A DNA stretch of 14,775 bases, from contig JADZAO010000131.1 in assembly GCA_020852535.1 (NCBI GenBank), forward strand, positions 1 to 14,775. The letters run 5' to 3'. The DNA comes from Paracoccaceae bacterium. GTDB lineage: Bacteria; Pseudomonadota; Alphaproteobacteria; Rhodobacterales; Rhodobacteraceae. Made by a program: the position numbers and the translations under genes. Under the pieces are notes generated by a model. The model did not search any database. It was not told the DNA's origin and was given only the letters and a program-made list of their open reading frames with translations. This document shows, one piece after another, positions 1-8,400 of the stretch. The first letter of the stretch is position 1. Each line of letters starts with the position of its first letter.

Positions 1-6
1 GACCTT

Positions 7-1434
7 CTATTTACCATTTTCGGCAACCTTCAAGCTCAGATGGTCGCCTTTCTGGATTTCTTCCGGCAACTGAAATTCCAGTATGGCAGCTTTAAAAGTA
101 CTAAAAAGGTCTTCTATCGTATTAAACACCAGTTCACTGACCTTATCAGCTTCAGCCTCGGCAGTCTTTTTGCGCCCATCCTCAAATTTTGTTGGTTTGA
201 ATTGTGCAAACTTATATGGCAGCGAAAATGATTTCGGAGAAGGCTCGCTGCGCGCGACTTTATTGGCGTCTCGGTAAGTTGCCAACAAATGCGCCAACTT
301 GACATCGCACTGTTCTAGAAAGTTCTGTAAATGTGAATTCAATGCGCTTTGTCCAAACAACGCGTCTATAGCTTGCGAAATCCCTTCGCGAACTTGTGTG
401 TCAGCATCCCTTAAATGTTCAATAGCCAAGTCACGGTTTTCAGTTAGGTCATGAATCGCGGACGCAAAATCACTTTCATAGCTGCGCCGAGCTTGATCAA
501 GATCGTGCTCAACCTGCGCATAGCCAGGGAACGGATCTTTCGCATGCCAACCCTTCATGAAAGCTAGAATTGAAATCGTCATACCTATTCCAAGGAGTAT
601 CCAGCTGTCCATGTTTTCTAAGCCGATAAGGGAATTCGCCATGCGTGGAACAACTTGACGAACTGCTTCGTCCCAAGCAACTTCACCTAAGCTGATAACG
701 TCCCTGAAATGGCCGATCATGAAATTGAACAATGATGCAAGGCCAAACCATACAACCACTGCCACAAAGCCACACAGCTTTCGTAAATAATTTGTATGAT
801 TTAGCTCAGAAGAAAATAAACCCATGAGTGTGCTGACAACCACGTTCAATGCCGAAAAGATCACCGCGGTTAAAAGTCCTCCAAGAAGGCCTTGTTCGTT
901 GTTTTTTGAAAACATAAAAGCGTTTAGGCCAGACTCGACCGAAACGAAGATGATTGAGAGCATGCTGAACTTCCACCAGCCCTCAAACTGCTTCGCGGGC
1001 CTTTTAAGGCCATATTGAGCCCTGAACTCAGTTCGATGCTGGTAGGTTTCTCCTAACCTTTCAATCGAGCTGGTCATGGTCGACTTCCAGCTCTGAACCG
1101 CAGCAAGGAAGTCCCCTTTTGCGCGCCCGGCAACAATGCCAACCTCTTTTCGCGCCTCTCCGGCGCGCGCCAAACGCTCGTTATAAGTTCGCCGATTGTT
1201 TTCATAATTTTCCAGACCGGTCCGCCTAAGCGCCTCTATGCGGCCAATAATTGACGTTTCGACATGATCAAAATCGGTACAATTGGCTGAGGGCTGGTTC
1301 CGAGAGCCCCGTTCTTTGCCCAATTCTTCTAGCCGAAGTTCGCGCGCAATCTTTACGTCATTAATCTCAGGAAAAACTGAAAGAGAATCAATGGTATCAT
1401 GAGTCTTAAATATAGATTTCAGTCGATCGAGCAT
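7..1434 (-). CDS. Unrecognised four-helix membrane protein with coiled-coil arms
   Basis: I do not recognise this protein. It would be 475 residues from the ATG at 1434, which has a TGAGG Shine-Dalgarno five bases upstream. The frame stays open a little further to a TTG at 1455, but that start is less well placed. Residues 1-150 are charged and probably mostly helical. Four hydrophobic segments follow, at about 156-175, 183-206, 220-241 and 278-295. The rest, to 475, is again charged and helix-rich, with an E/A/K-rich stretch near the end. The shape suggests an inner-membrane protein with two long cytoplasmic coiled-coil arms. There is no signal peptide and no enzymatic motif that I can see. 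It is transcribed divergently from the lipoprotein gene and away from the defence genes, so a defence role cannot be assumed. The gene is probably real; its function is unknown. Confidence 0.8.
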   Translation of the reverse strand: MLDRLKSIFKTHDTIDSLSVFPEINDVKIARELRLEELGKERGSRNQPSANCTDFDHVETSIIGRIEALRRTGLENYENNRRTYNERLARAGEARKEVGIVAGRAKGDFLAAVQSWKSTMTSSIERLGETYQHRTEFRAQYGLKRPAKQFEGWWKFSMLSIIFVSVESGLNAFMFSKNNEQGLLGGLLTAVIFSALNVVVSTLMGLFSSELNHTNYLRKLCGFVAVVVWFGLASLFNFMIGHFRDVISLGEVAWDEAVRQVVPRMANSLIGLENMDSWILLGIGMTISILAFMKGWHAKDPFPGYAQVEHDLDQARRSYESDFASAIHDLTENRDLAIEHLRDADTQVREGISQAIDALFGQSALNSHLQNFLEQCDVKLAHLLATYRDANKVARSEPSPKSFSLPYKFAQFKPTKFEDGRKKTAEAEADKVSELVFNTIEDLFSTFKAAILEFQLPEEIQKGDHLSLKVAENGK

Positions 1435-1486
1435 CAGAGCCTCAGTTCTAATCAAAGATTCATGACCTCTTAGCGGAAAATCAAAA

Positions 1487-1516
1487 TAGATACAGTGTTA
1501 ATCTCTCCATTTTCAA
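1487..1516 (-). promoter_or_regulatory. Candidate sigma-70 promoter for the minus-strand membrane protein gene
   Basis: On the minus strand TTGAAA (1511-1516) lies 18 bases from TATCTA (1487-1492). This would start transcription near 1480, leaving a leader of about 45 bases before the ATG at 1434. The -35 is good and the -10 is mediocre. It is a sequence match only. Confidence 0.3.
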
Positions 1517-1601
1517 TTGACTCACTAAGCTGATCCAAAGACCCTCCAACTGCTCAAAAAACGATTCGAGACAAGCTTATTAAGAATAAAAGGAATTTTT
1601 T

Positions 1602-2045
1602 ATGAAAAATTCTTCTACAGCACAGATTTTTGGCCTGCTCGCTCTCATAGCAATTATCGGCTGTACCGGGCCAGGACCGCTCACAGAGTACCGCCCTGTA
1701 GTCGACCGAGAGCGGACAAATATGGCGCAATTTGAGAGCGACCTTGACACGTGTCGAACGATCGCCATGCAAGTCGAAGCGAACTACAGTAAGCGACATA
1801 ATAAACAGATGACCACAAACATCATAGGCGGGTTACTCGGTGGTGCCATCGGCGGGCTTATCTTCGGAATCGTTATTAACGATCCAATGTCGATAGTGGG
1901 TGGCGCAATCTACGGTGGGATTTCAGGTGCGACAAAGGAGTCCGACTACACCCACGACCTCTTAGAATTTGGTCCACAGCGCATCGTTGATCGTTGCATG
2001 ACCGAGCGTGGTCACACGATCCTCAATGATATCGGGCGGGGCTAA
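1602..2045 (+). CDS. Small glycine-zipper lipoprotein
   Basis: A 147-residue protein that begins with a lipoprotein signal peptide: a short charged N-terminus, a hydrophobic core at residues 9-19, and a lipobox ending IIGC with Cys21 as the lipidation site. After the signal come a charged region with a cysteine (DLDTCRTIA, about 46-54), a glycine-zipper membrane segment at about 73-109 (repeated GG pairs four or so residues apart), and a C-terminal motif (IVDRCMTERGHTILN). This order, with one Cys before and one after the glycine zipper, is typical of small proteobacterial glycine-zipper outer-membrane lipoproteins of unknown exact role. AAGGAA at 1590-1595 sits six bases before the ATG. The gene diverges from the membrane protein gene. 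Nothing links it to the defence genes downstream except position. The family type is fairly clear; the function is not. Confidence 0.85.
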   Translation: MKNSSTAQIFGLLALIAIIGCTGPGPLTEYRPVVDRERTNMAQFESDLDTCRTIAMQVEANYSKRHNKQMTTNIIGGLLGGAIGGLIFGIVINDPMSIVGGAIYGGISGATKESDYTHDLLEFGPQRIVDRCMTERGHTILNDIGRG

Positions 2046-2130
2046 AGACAGACTGACAGACGGCTTAAGTAACAATATACGTGATGCGTTTTCGGATACT
2101 CTAAGCCAGTTTTGTCATCAGCGCTTACTA

Positions 2131-2290
2131 AACGGACAAAGCGGATGGCGAGACGCGTCCATTAAGCAGCACTCTCCGCTCCTACTCAGCCATTGCATGA
2201 AGCACGTACAAGATAATTTCTGCCCAACGGGCAATATCGGCCTGCATTATAATCTGGTTGTAAAAGGTTCTAGACGGACCAGATTTTCCT
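2131..2290 (+). pseudogene. Decayed fragment of a druE-like DUF1998 region
   Basis: This stretch resembles positions about 9800-9975 inside the intact helicase gene. The best block is 2166-2214 against 9855-9903: 39 of 49 bases match without a gap, in the same reading phase (QHSPLLL against RHFPLLR, then CMK..QD..C against SMK..QD..C). Weaker similarity extends both ways: GATGGCG at 2144-2150 against 9813-9819 on the left, and AGACGGAC at 2272-2279 against 9970-9977 on the right. These flanks are joined by small gaps that shift the frame. A 102-codon frame (2008-2316, GTG start) runs through it and overlaps the lipoprotein 3' end, but it is not a convincing gene. I read it as the remnant of another DUF1998 helicase copy. 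A dispersed repeat is the alternative. The alignment was done by hand. Confidence 0.45.
2248..2253 (+). promoter_or_regulatory. Consensus -10 box (TATAAT) upstream of druH
   Basis: A perfect TATAAT lies about 77 bases before the druH start and would give a leader of about 70 bases. No acceptable -35 hexamer is present 16-18 bases upstream (the sequence there is CAACGG-like), and there is no extended TG motif. It could be the druHE promoter if an activator helps, or it could be chance. Confidence 0.25.
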
Positions 2291-2329
2291 ACTTACGATC
2301 AAAAAACACAGAATAATGGCCCATAGCTA

Positions 2330-5300
2330 ATGCATATTTTCCAAAAAATTTTTGAACGCAACAGGATTTCTGAACCAGATGGTAGGCCACTTCACAGATA
2401 TTTACTAACAGACGAGGAATTCGCGGAGCTTAGAAACTTTCTAAGTACTAGATCAAATTTTTCTAACTTGCATCCGAACATTACCCAAGCGTTCGTACTC
2501 TGGGCATCTGAATATCTCCGACGACATTACAAGGGCGGAATTCTTTCTTGGCAGCCTATATTTACTGAGATTAATCGTCCTTGCGATCAAGAAATCGCAC
2601 GCAATCTAGTGGAAAAAGGATTGCATCAATGGCAGCGTAAGTTGCGGCTTAGCAAGGCTAGGCATCGTGAGTTTCTATATTCGCTGCTCGCTGAAGGCGG
2701 ATTGCCCGATTGTGCCCTAGCCGAGGCCCCAAAATATCGCAATGCGCTATTTCATCTGATCCACCGGATTGAGACTGAGGGGACACTTGCCAAGTGTATG
2801 GCCGAAGAATTCGCCATGCAGGCCATTATGAACCTGCCACATGTTCTACAAACATCCGAGCAAGCCTTATTGCTGGCTGAATTAGCACAGGCGCTGGTAA
2901 CATTGCGCCAGAGCATACCTGAGGATATGCCATTGAGCCAAATTACAAGTTGGCTCAATGCGCAACAATCCAATTGGCAAAATCAGTTGCCTTTGCGCTT
3001 GTCAGAAAGAGCACTTGAAGTGCTCATCCTTCCCGCATTAACGCAGGAACGCGGTCAACCAGATCGGAAAGAGCCACTAGTTCGTCGAGAATTACGCTGG
3101 AGTGAAGAACCGCGCGGCTGGATCGGCATAGCCCGCATCGGCGAAGGAGCCTTTCTACCCGCCAGCGCTCTGCCATCCTCGGTTGATGTCAAACTTCGGC
3201 TAAGATTGTTTGCCGAAGACAGTAATAGCTTTATTGCGACCCCCATTGAGGGTGGCTGGAATCTAATACGTAGCGGAGGACGCGGCGACCTTGATCTTCA
3301 GCAGAATCCCGAAAAGCCGGTCATATTGGCCGCCTACGCTGATGGACGGGTTCTGGGGAACGCTATACTTGATTCCGGCCATCTCAGCCCAGATGAAATT
3401 CCAAGTCTTTGGCGTGCCTCAGATCCAGCAGATGATCCGCCCAAGGCCCTCGTCCCACTCTCAGGCTATGGGCGCACGCGAGCGCAAAGAGTATTTTTGC
3501 TCTCGTCCAACACCGCTGAACCATTGGTTGGCGATGGCATCACGGTTGGAGAGCCGGTACCGGGGCCAGGCGGACGGGTTTGGCCCTTGAGCGGATCTGG
3601 TGAAGTATGGGTGGGAGACTGCAAGTTTAGCGTCGCGACAGCTGCTGACAGTGATGCACCGACAGCCTGCCTACTTGTGCTGGGCAAAACCCTTAATGGC
3701 CTAATGCTATCCGGAGGAAGCCCGGTCTACTTAGGTACTGTGAAAATTCTAGGAAGCGTAGGTGAAGACACTCTGCGCCAACTTGGCAAAAATCTGCAGT
3801 ACCGACCACTGCCAGTATCTCTAGGTGCTAAGGTCGTCGAATGGCGCGAAGACGATGTGGTCCTCGCACGTACTCGCATCGATTCCTTGCCCGAAGGGGC
3901 AAATTTTAAACTTCGAGATTGTGGCTCGGGACGGATGCACCTCACAGCATCTGGACTGGAACCCGGATGGCGTCTTCAAATAGTGGCTAAGGATGTAAAT
4001 GCAACCGGGTGCGTCGGTTCGAACGGCGTGCTTGAGTTAGAACTGAGCAGTTCAGTTCCGCAAGCAGCAATCACATTGCATATCGTCGACCCAAAAACTA
4101 ATGCAAAAATGGAGCTGCACGGTATTTGGCCAGTCCAGAAGGCACGGATTGTCGATCAGTCGAACAGAATCATCGACACCAAACAACCGCTTTCTTTGAA
4201 ACGCCTCATCGGCTGGCGCGGCTTGCTCCCAGAGAGCGGTGGTGTTGTCCAATTTCGGCTGGCCGGAGAGGGAACTGCGGTTGCAGTCCCTGCGCAAGCT
4301 GTCGAACGGTTGTATGTTCATGCTGATCTAATCTGTCACGCGCTCAGCTTTACCGGAGCGAATGGGCGATTACATCTGCAGTTAATTGCGCAAGGCAGTG
4401 AGACCTCTAGACTTGAAATTGGACTTTGGGATTGGAGTTCAGAGGACGCAGGACCGTTCCGAGACTTGGGGCTGGGTACAACTCGCCTGAAAGCCGTTCT
4501 ACTTGAGGACCCAAGCCAGACGGTCGAGACCTTAGCAACTGGCCGCATAGATCTAGAAGGTTGGCTTGGAAAAAATGCCAAGGGACCTTGGTTCATCCAG
4601 GGTGAATCTGACCTTAGGGGTATCATGTATCCCATTATATGGTCGCCCAATATTCCATTTCACAACTGCCCCGAAACACGACTGGGGTACTATGCAGAGA
4701 AATGGACTGAATTGCTTGAGAAGCCCGCCGATTTTGAATGGATGGAAAGCTGGCAGAGGATTTCTACTGTTCGCGCCGCTGGAACCGCTGCAGGGCTCAA
4801 TCAAGTCCAAGCGCTAGCGCGAGTACCTGCTGCAGCGGCAGCCTTGGTCCTTCGGGTGCAGCGCGAAGACCGGGCTGCAGCACTAGCCCTAGAAACCGAG
4901 GCACCATTATGGTGGCCCTTGATCCGTGTTGACGACTGGGCCACAGCAATGAAAATACAAAAATCCCATTTACGGGAGATGTTTTCTAAAGCGGGTTATT
5001 CAGAAGATCAAATCGCCGAGACCGTAACAGAATACCTCTCCCGCACTGCGGGAGAGGTAAACACACTTCGACCAGAGCTTGCAGGACATATCGGTCTAGC
5101 TATGCTTAGATCTGACGAACTACCGATCGCCTTCGTGGCAGGAGATCGAAAACCGCTTGAAGTTCCTGATCCCGAAATACGCCTGCACACATTAGCGCAG
5201 GAGTTGGCGCGTAGGTTCGATCATTCGCCCAATGGTTCTGGCATTCAGCAAGCACATCGACTGACCATAGACTTTGGGTTAAATGAGGATCTCTTATCAC

Positions 5301-5467
5301 TATTGCATGCACCGCTTGTAGTGGCTGAGGTCGCGCTTGGCTATCGCAAGCAACCCAAACCCCATGAAATCCTGCAACTACTGGCCTTGCGCTCAACCGA
5401 CCCCGTATGGTTCGACGCAGCCTTGCCGGCGGCTATGTCGATGGCGACTAAAAGGAAAGAACAATGA
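2330..5467 (+). CDS. druH: DruH-like protein of a Druantia type III defence system
   Basis: A 1045-residue protein resembling the STY4851/ECs_5259 family, named DruH in Druantia type III. Recognition rests on the N-terminus (GRPLHRYLLTDEEF at 18-31, then a W-A-S-E-Y-L-R-R block and Y-K-G-G..S-W at about 58-74), the overall size, and the gene directly downstream. About residues 240-720 look beta-rich, with many short hydrophobic strands and Gly/Pro turns. About 770-1045 look helical, with an Ala-rich stretch near 825-860. There is no nuclease, ATPase or membrane motif that I can identify, and the molecular role is not something I can state. The ATG at 2330 is the first possible start, since TAG lies one codon before it in frame. 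It has no clear Shine-Dalgarno and instead abuts a TAATG stop-start. The 3' end overlaps druE by four bases, so the two are almost certainly co-translated. A perfect inverted repeat lies within it at 5033-5059. Confidence 0.8.
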   Translation: MHIFQKIFERNRISEPDGRPLHRYLLTDEEFAELRNFLSTRSNFSNLHPNITQAFVLWASEYLRRHYKGGILSWQPIFTEINRPCDQEIARNLVEKGLHQWQRKLRLSKARHREFLYSLLAEGGLPDCALAEAPKYRNALFHLIHRIETEGTLAKCMAEEFAMQAIMNLPHVLQTSEQALLLAELAQALVTLRQSIPEDMPLSQITSWLNAQQSNWQNQLPLRLSERALEVLILPALTQERGQPDRKEPLVRRELRWSEEPRGWIGIARIGEGAFLPASALPSSVDVKLRLRLFAEDSNSFIATPIEGGWNLIRSGGRGDLDLQQNPEKPVILAAYADGRVLGNAILDSGHLSPDEIPSLWRASDPADDPPKALVPLSGYGRTRAQRVFLLSSNTAEPLVGDGITVGEPVPGPGGRVWPLSGSGEVWVGDCKFSVATAADSDAPTACLLVLGKTLNGLMLSGGSPVYLGTVKILGSVGEDTLRQLGKNLQYRPLPVSLGAKVVEWREDDVVLARTRIDSLPEGANFKLRDCGSGRMHLTASGLEPGWRLQIVAKDVNATGCVGSNGVLELELSSSVPQAAITLHIVDPKTNAKMELHGIWPVQKARIVDQSNRIIDTKQPLSLKRLIGWRGLLPESGGVVQFRLAGEGTAVAVPAQAVERLYVHADLICHALSFTGANGRLHLQLIAQGSETSRLEIGLWDWSSEDAGPFRDLGLGTTRLKAVLLEDPSQTVETLATGRIDLEGWLGKNAKGPWFIQGESDLRGIMYPIIWSPNIPFHNCPETRLGYYAEKWTELLEKPADFEWMESWQRISTVRAAGTAAGLNQVQALARVPAAAAALVLRVQREDRAAALALETEAPLWWPLIRVDDWATAMKIQKSHLREMFSKAGYSEDQIAETVTEYLSRTAGEVNTLRPELAGHIGLAMLRSDELPIAFVAGDRKPLEVPDPEIRLHTLAQELARRFDHSPNGSGIQQAHRLTIDFGLNEDLLSLLHAPLVVAEVALGYRKQPKPHEILQLLALRSTDPVWFDAALPAAMSMATKRKEQ
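5033..5059 (+). repeat. Perfect 12-bp inverted repeat with 3-base loop inside druH
   Basis: TACCTCTCCCGC, loop ACT, GCGGGAGAGGTA. The two arms are exact reverse complements. It falls in frame at about residues 902-910 of DruH. The CCTCTCCCGC/GCGGGAGAGG arms look like those of REP-type palindromes found between genes in some gammaproteobacteria, but no flanking REP features are evident. Confidence 0.8.
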
Positions 5468-8400
5468 ACAACGTGACCGAATCCTCAAACCTCATGCCCG
5501 CACTCAAGCGACTAAGACAGCTATCGGCAGGGGGCATAGTGGCACGCGCACGTATAGATTCACCCGGTTTGAACCGTTGGCTTTTACGAACACTGGCCGA
5601 AGAGCCTGGACAGCCTGGTGCACTACTCGCTCGCCCTATCATCGAGACCGCCAAGGAATGGAAACCGGCAACAGAGACAATGGCCGATCTTGTCGACAAC
5701 TTGTTAAGTTCAACCTTGGTCGACGCTCTTGCAAATGCCAACAAACCCATACCACGTGACCGTTGTCCCTATAAGCATCAGCTTGACGCTTGGCGAGCGA
5801 GTCTAGAACATGAACAATCAGTTTTAGTGACTGCCGGCACCGGCGCCGGTAAGACCGAAAGCTTTCTTATTCCTATTCTTCAAGATATTCTTGCCAATCC
5901 CCGTAACAGCGGCGGGGTACGGGCAATTTTGCTTTATCCGCTCAATGCTCTGATTGAGAGTCAACGTGAACGCTTGGCCGCTTGGGCGGAGAAGCTGGAC
6001 GGCAAGGTACGGTTCGCGCTGCTCAACAACGACACTGCCGAAACTGAACATGATGCACTTCAGAAATCTAACAAGTTCGAGCTGCGTTCGCGCGAGAAAA
6101 TTCGTCAGAACCCGCCCGAAATCTTGGTAACGAACATTACCATGCTTGAGTATCTCATGCTGCGCCCGAAAGATCGCAATATCCTCGAGTCAAGTAAGGG
6201 CGCTCTGCGCTGGATCGTTCTTGACGAGGTGCATTCCTACGTCGGCAGCAAAGCTGCGGAAATGGCGTTTCTGTTGCGCCGAGTTCGAACAAGCTTTGGT
6301 GTGACACCTGAAGACACGCGCCTTATGGCGACCTCTGCAACGATAGGCGGTAAAGAAGATGCCATTGGTAAGCTGCGCAGCTTTGCCGCAGTTTTGGCTG
6401 GGCAAAATGAAAAGCGGGTCGCTGTATTCGAAGGAAATGAGGTCTCAGTGGAGCAGCCTGACACAAGTAGAGACAAACCGCTTGATGCTGCAGCGCTGGC
6501 TAAGATGTCAGCAGAAGAGGCAGGCGAATTTTTGGCTGCCCATCCTCGCATTCAGTGGTTGCGTAAGAAACTCACAAAAAGCAGTCTCGGCCTCGACGAG
6601 GTGGCAGAGTGTTTGTTAAATGATCGGACGCGGATGGATGATGCTGCGCGCCTACTTGATCAGACCGGACGCGCACGTTGGAAAGGCAGGCCGGTCCTAG
6701 CGTGGCGCGCGCATTTGTTTCATCGTGCACAGGGCGGATTATGGGCATGTCCTGATACCAACTGCCAACACAGGGCTCCTGAACTCGCAGCCGCTGACGC
6801 GAAATGGCCATTTGGTGCTGCTTGGCTCAAAGCACGTGGGCAGTGCGAATGTGGTGCACCAGTTTACGAGGTAGTTGCTTGCGACAATTGCGGAAAGGTC
6901 CATCTGCAAGGCATCTTTACCCCTGGAATTGAACCCAAGATTATCCCACCTGATCCCGGCGAAGGCGACGATTTTGCGCTGGATGCCGAACCTGATGACG
7001 ATACCGCTCCATCAGCAGTGAAGGATATGGCATGGCTCACCCCTGGTACAGAAATCTGGCTAGATGACGAGGGGCGGATATGGGATAATGCACCACCTGT
7101 GGACCGGCGCACTAGACAGTTGTGTTTGATTGAACGTCTCGAGGAACGTGGCTGCTGTAAAGAAGCTAAAAATAAAAGAATGTCGGGGCTAAAATTCGGT
7201 CCGCCCTTTTTTATGGGTAATGCTCTTACCAGTGTTCTTGAGGATCTGGCGCAGCCGATGAAAGAGAAAGGGCTGCCAGCCGGCGGACGACGCGCGCTGA
7301 GTTTTTCTGACAGTCGTCAGGGCGTAGCACGGCTGGCCGCAAAACTGCAACAGGGAACCGAGCGTAGTCTAACGCGCAGTTATCTGTGGCATCGGGTACA
7401 AGAAGAAGGTCGGCAAGTCAATCCCGAAGAGCTAAAAAAACTGCGTAAGGAAGCGACAGCTCTGCGCCCTTATGCTTCTAATAATACATTGATTAAGGAT
7501 ATAGCAGAGGAAAAGGAGAAAAAAATCCAAGAACTCACGGGAGCTGTACCCACTCCGATAGAATGGACTGATCTGGTCCAAGGTCTAGCGGCCCATACCG
7601 ATCTAAAAGAGTTCGCAGTCAAGATCTGGAGCGCCCGCCAGCTTGGTGAAGAGTTAGCTAATGACTCCTCGCAGCTAGCTGAGACGTTTCTCTTTCGCGA
7701 ACTGTTCAGTCGTCCTAAGGTACAAAACAACCCCGAAACAATGGGCCTATTGCGCCTGAGTTTTCCCAAACTCGAAGGACGCGCCCAGATAGACGGCGTT
7801 CCCGAGCCGCTAGCGGAAGAGGGAATCGACAAGACCGGCTGGCTGGGGCTGGCGCTGACGGCGATTGACTGGGAATTTCGGCAGAAGCTTTCCGTAAACA
7901 TACCTGATAAAATGGTTCCGATCGTGACACCGCGCTCAGGGGTCCTCAGGAAGGTAGTGGCGGTCAATACTCGACCCGAAGAATGTGAGAAGAATGTAGT
8001 TTTTTGGCCAAGCCCGAAGAACAAAAACTATCTTGTTCAAACTATCTACACGCTGATTAAAGGCAACTCTGACCGTGTGATCGATCAAGATCGTGCTGGC
8101 GAAGTTCTTGATGCGCTATGGAAACTCATCACTAATACCGCCGCGCGGGATGTCGGAAAGGGTGGTTATCGACTTGATTACAAGAAGTTCGCGGCGGTGG
8201 AGCAACTAGACCGCGGATGGTTATGCCCGGTAACGCGACGCATCCAGGACCATACACTGGACGGGCGTAGCCCGTACGATCCCGAACAAATGATGGTTGA
8301 AGTGAAGTTTCCGCGACTACCGCAGGCCAATAGCGGCGGACTAACACGTGATCAACGCAATGAAATAACCCACTGGGTTGAAAAAAACACAGAGGTCAAA

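Noticed and set aside
1517..1522. TTGACT as the -35 of a lipoprotein promoter
   Set aside because: The sequence 16-18 bases downstream is GACCCT-like, with no acceptable -10.
2008..2316. A 102-codon plus-strand frame as a genuine gene
   Set aside because: GTG start inside the lipoprotein gene, no Shine-Dalgarno, odd composition, and part of it aligns to druE with frame-shifting gaps. It is better read as a decayed fragment.
7470..8024. A 184-codon minus-strand frame opposite druE
   Set aside because: It lies wholly within the druE coding sequence, is Ser/Arg-rich as antisense shadows are, and has no recognisable domain.
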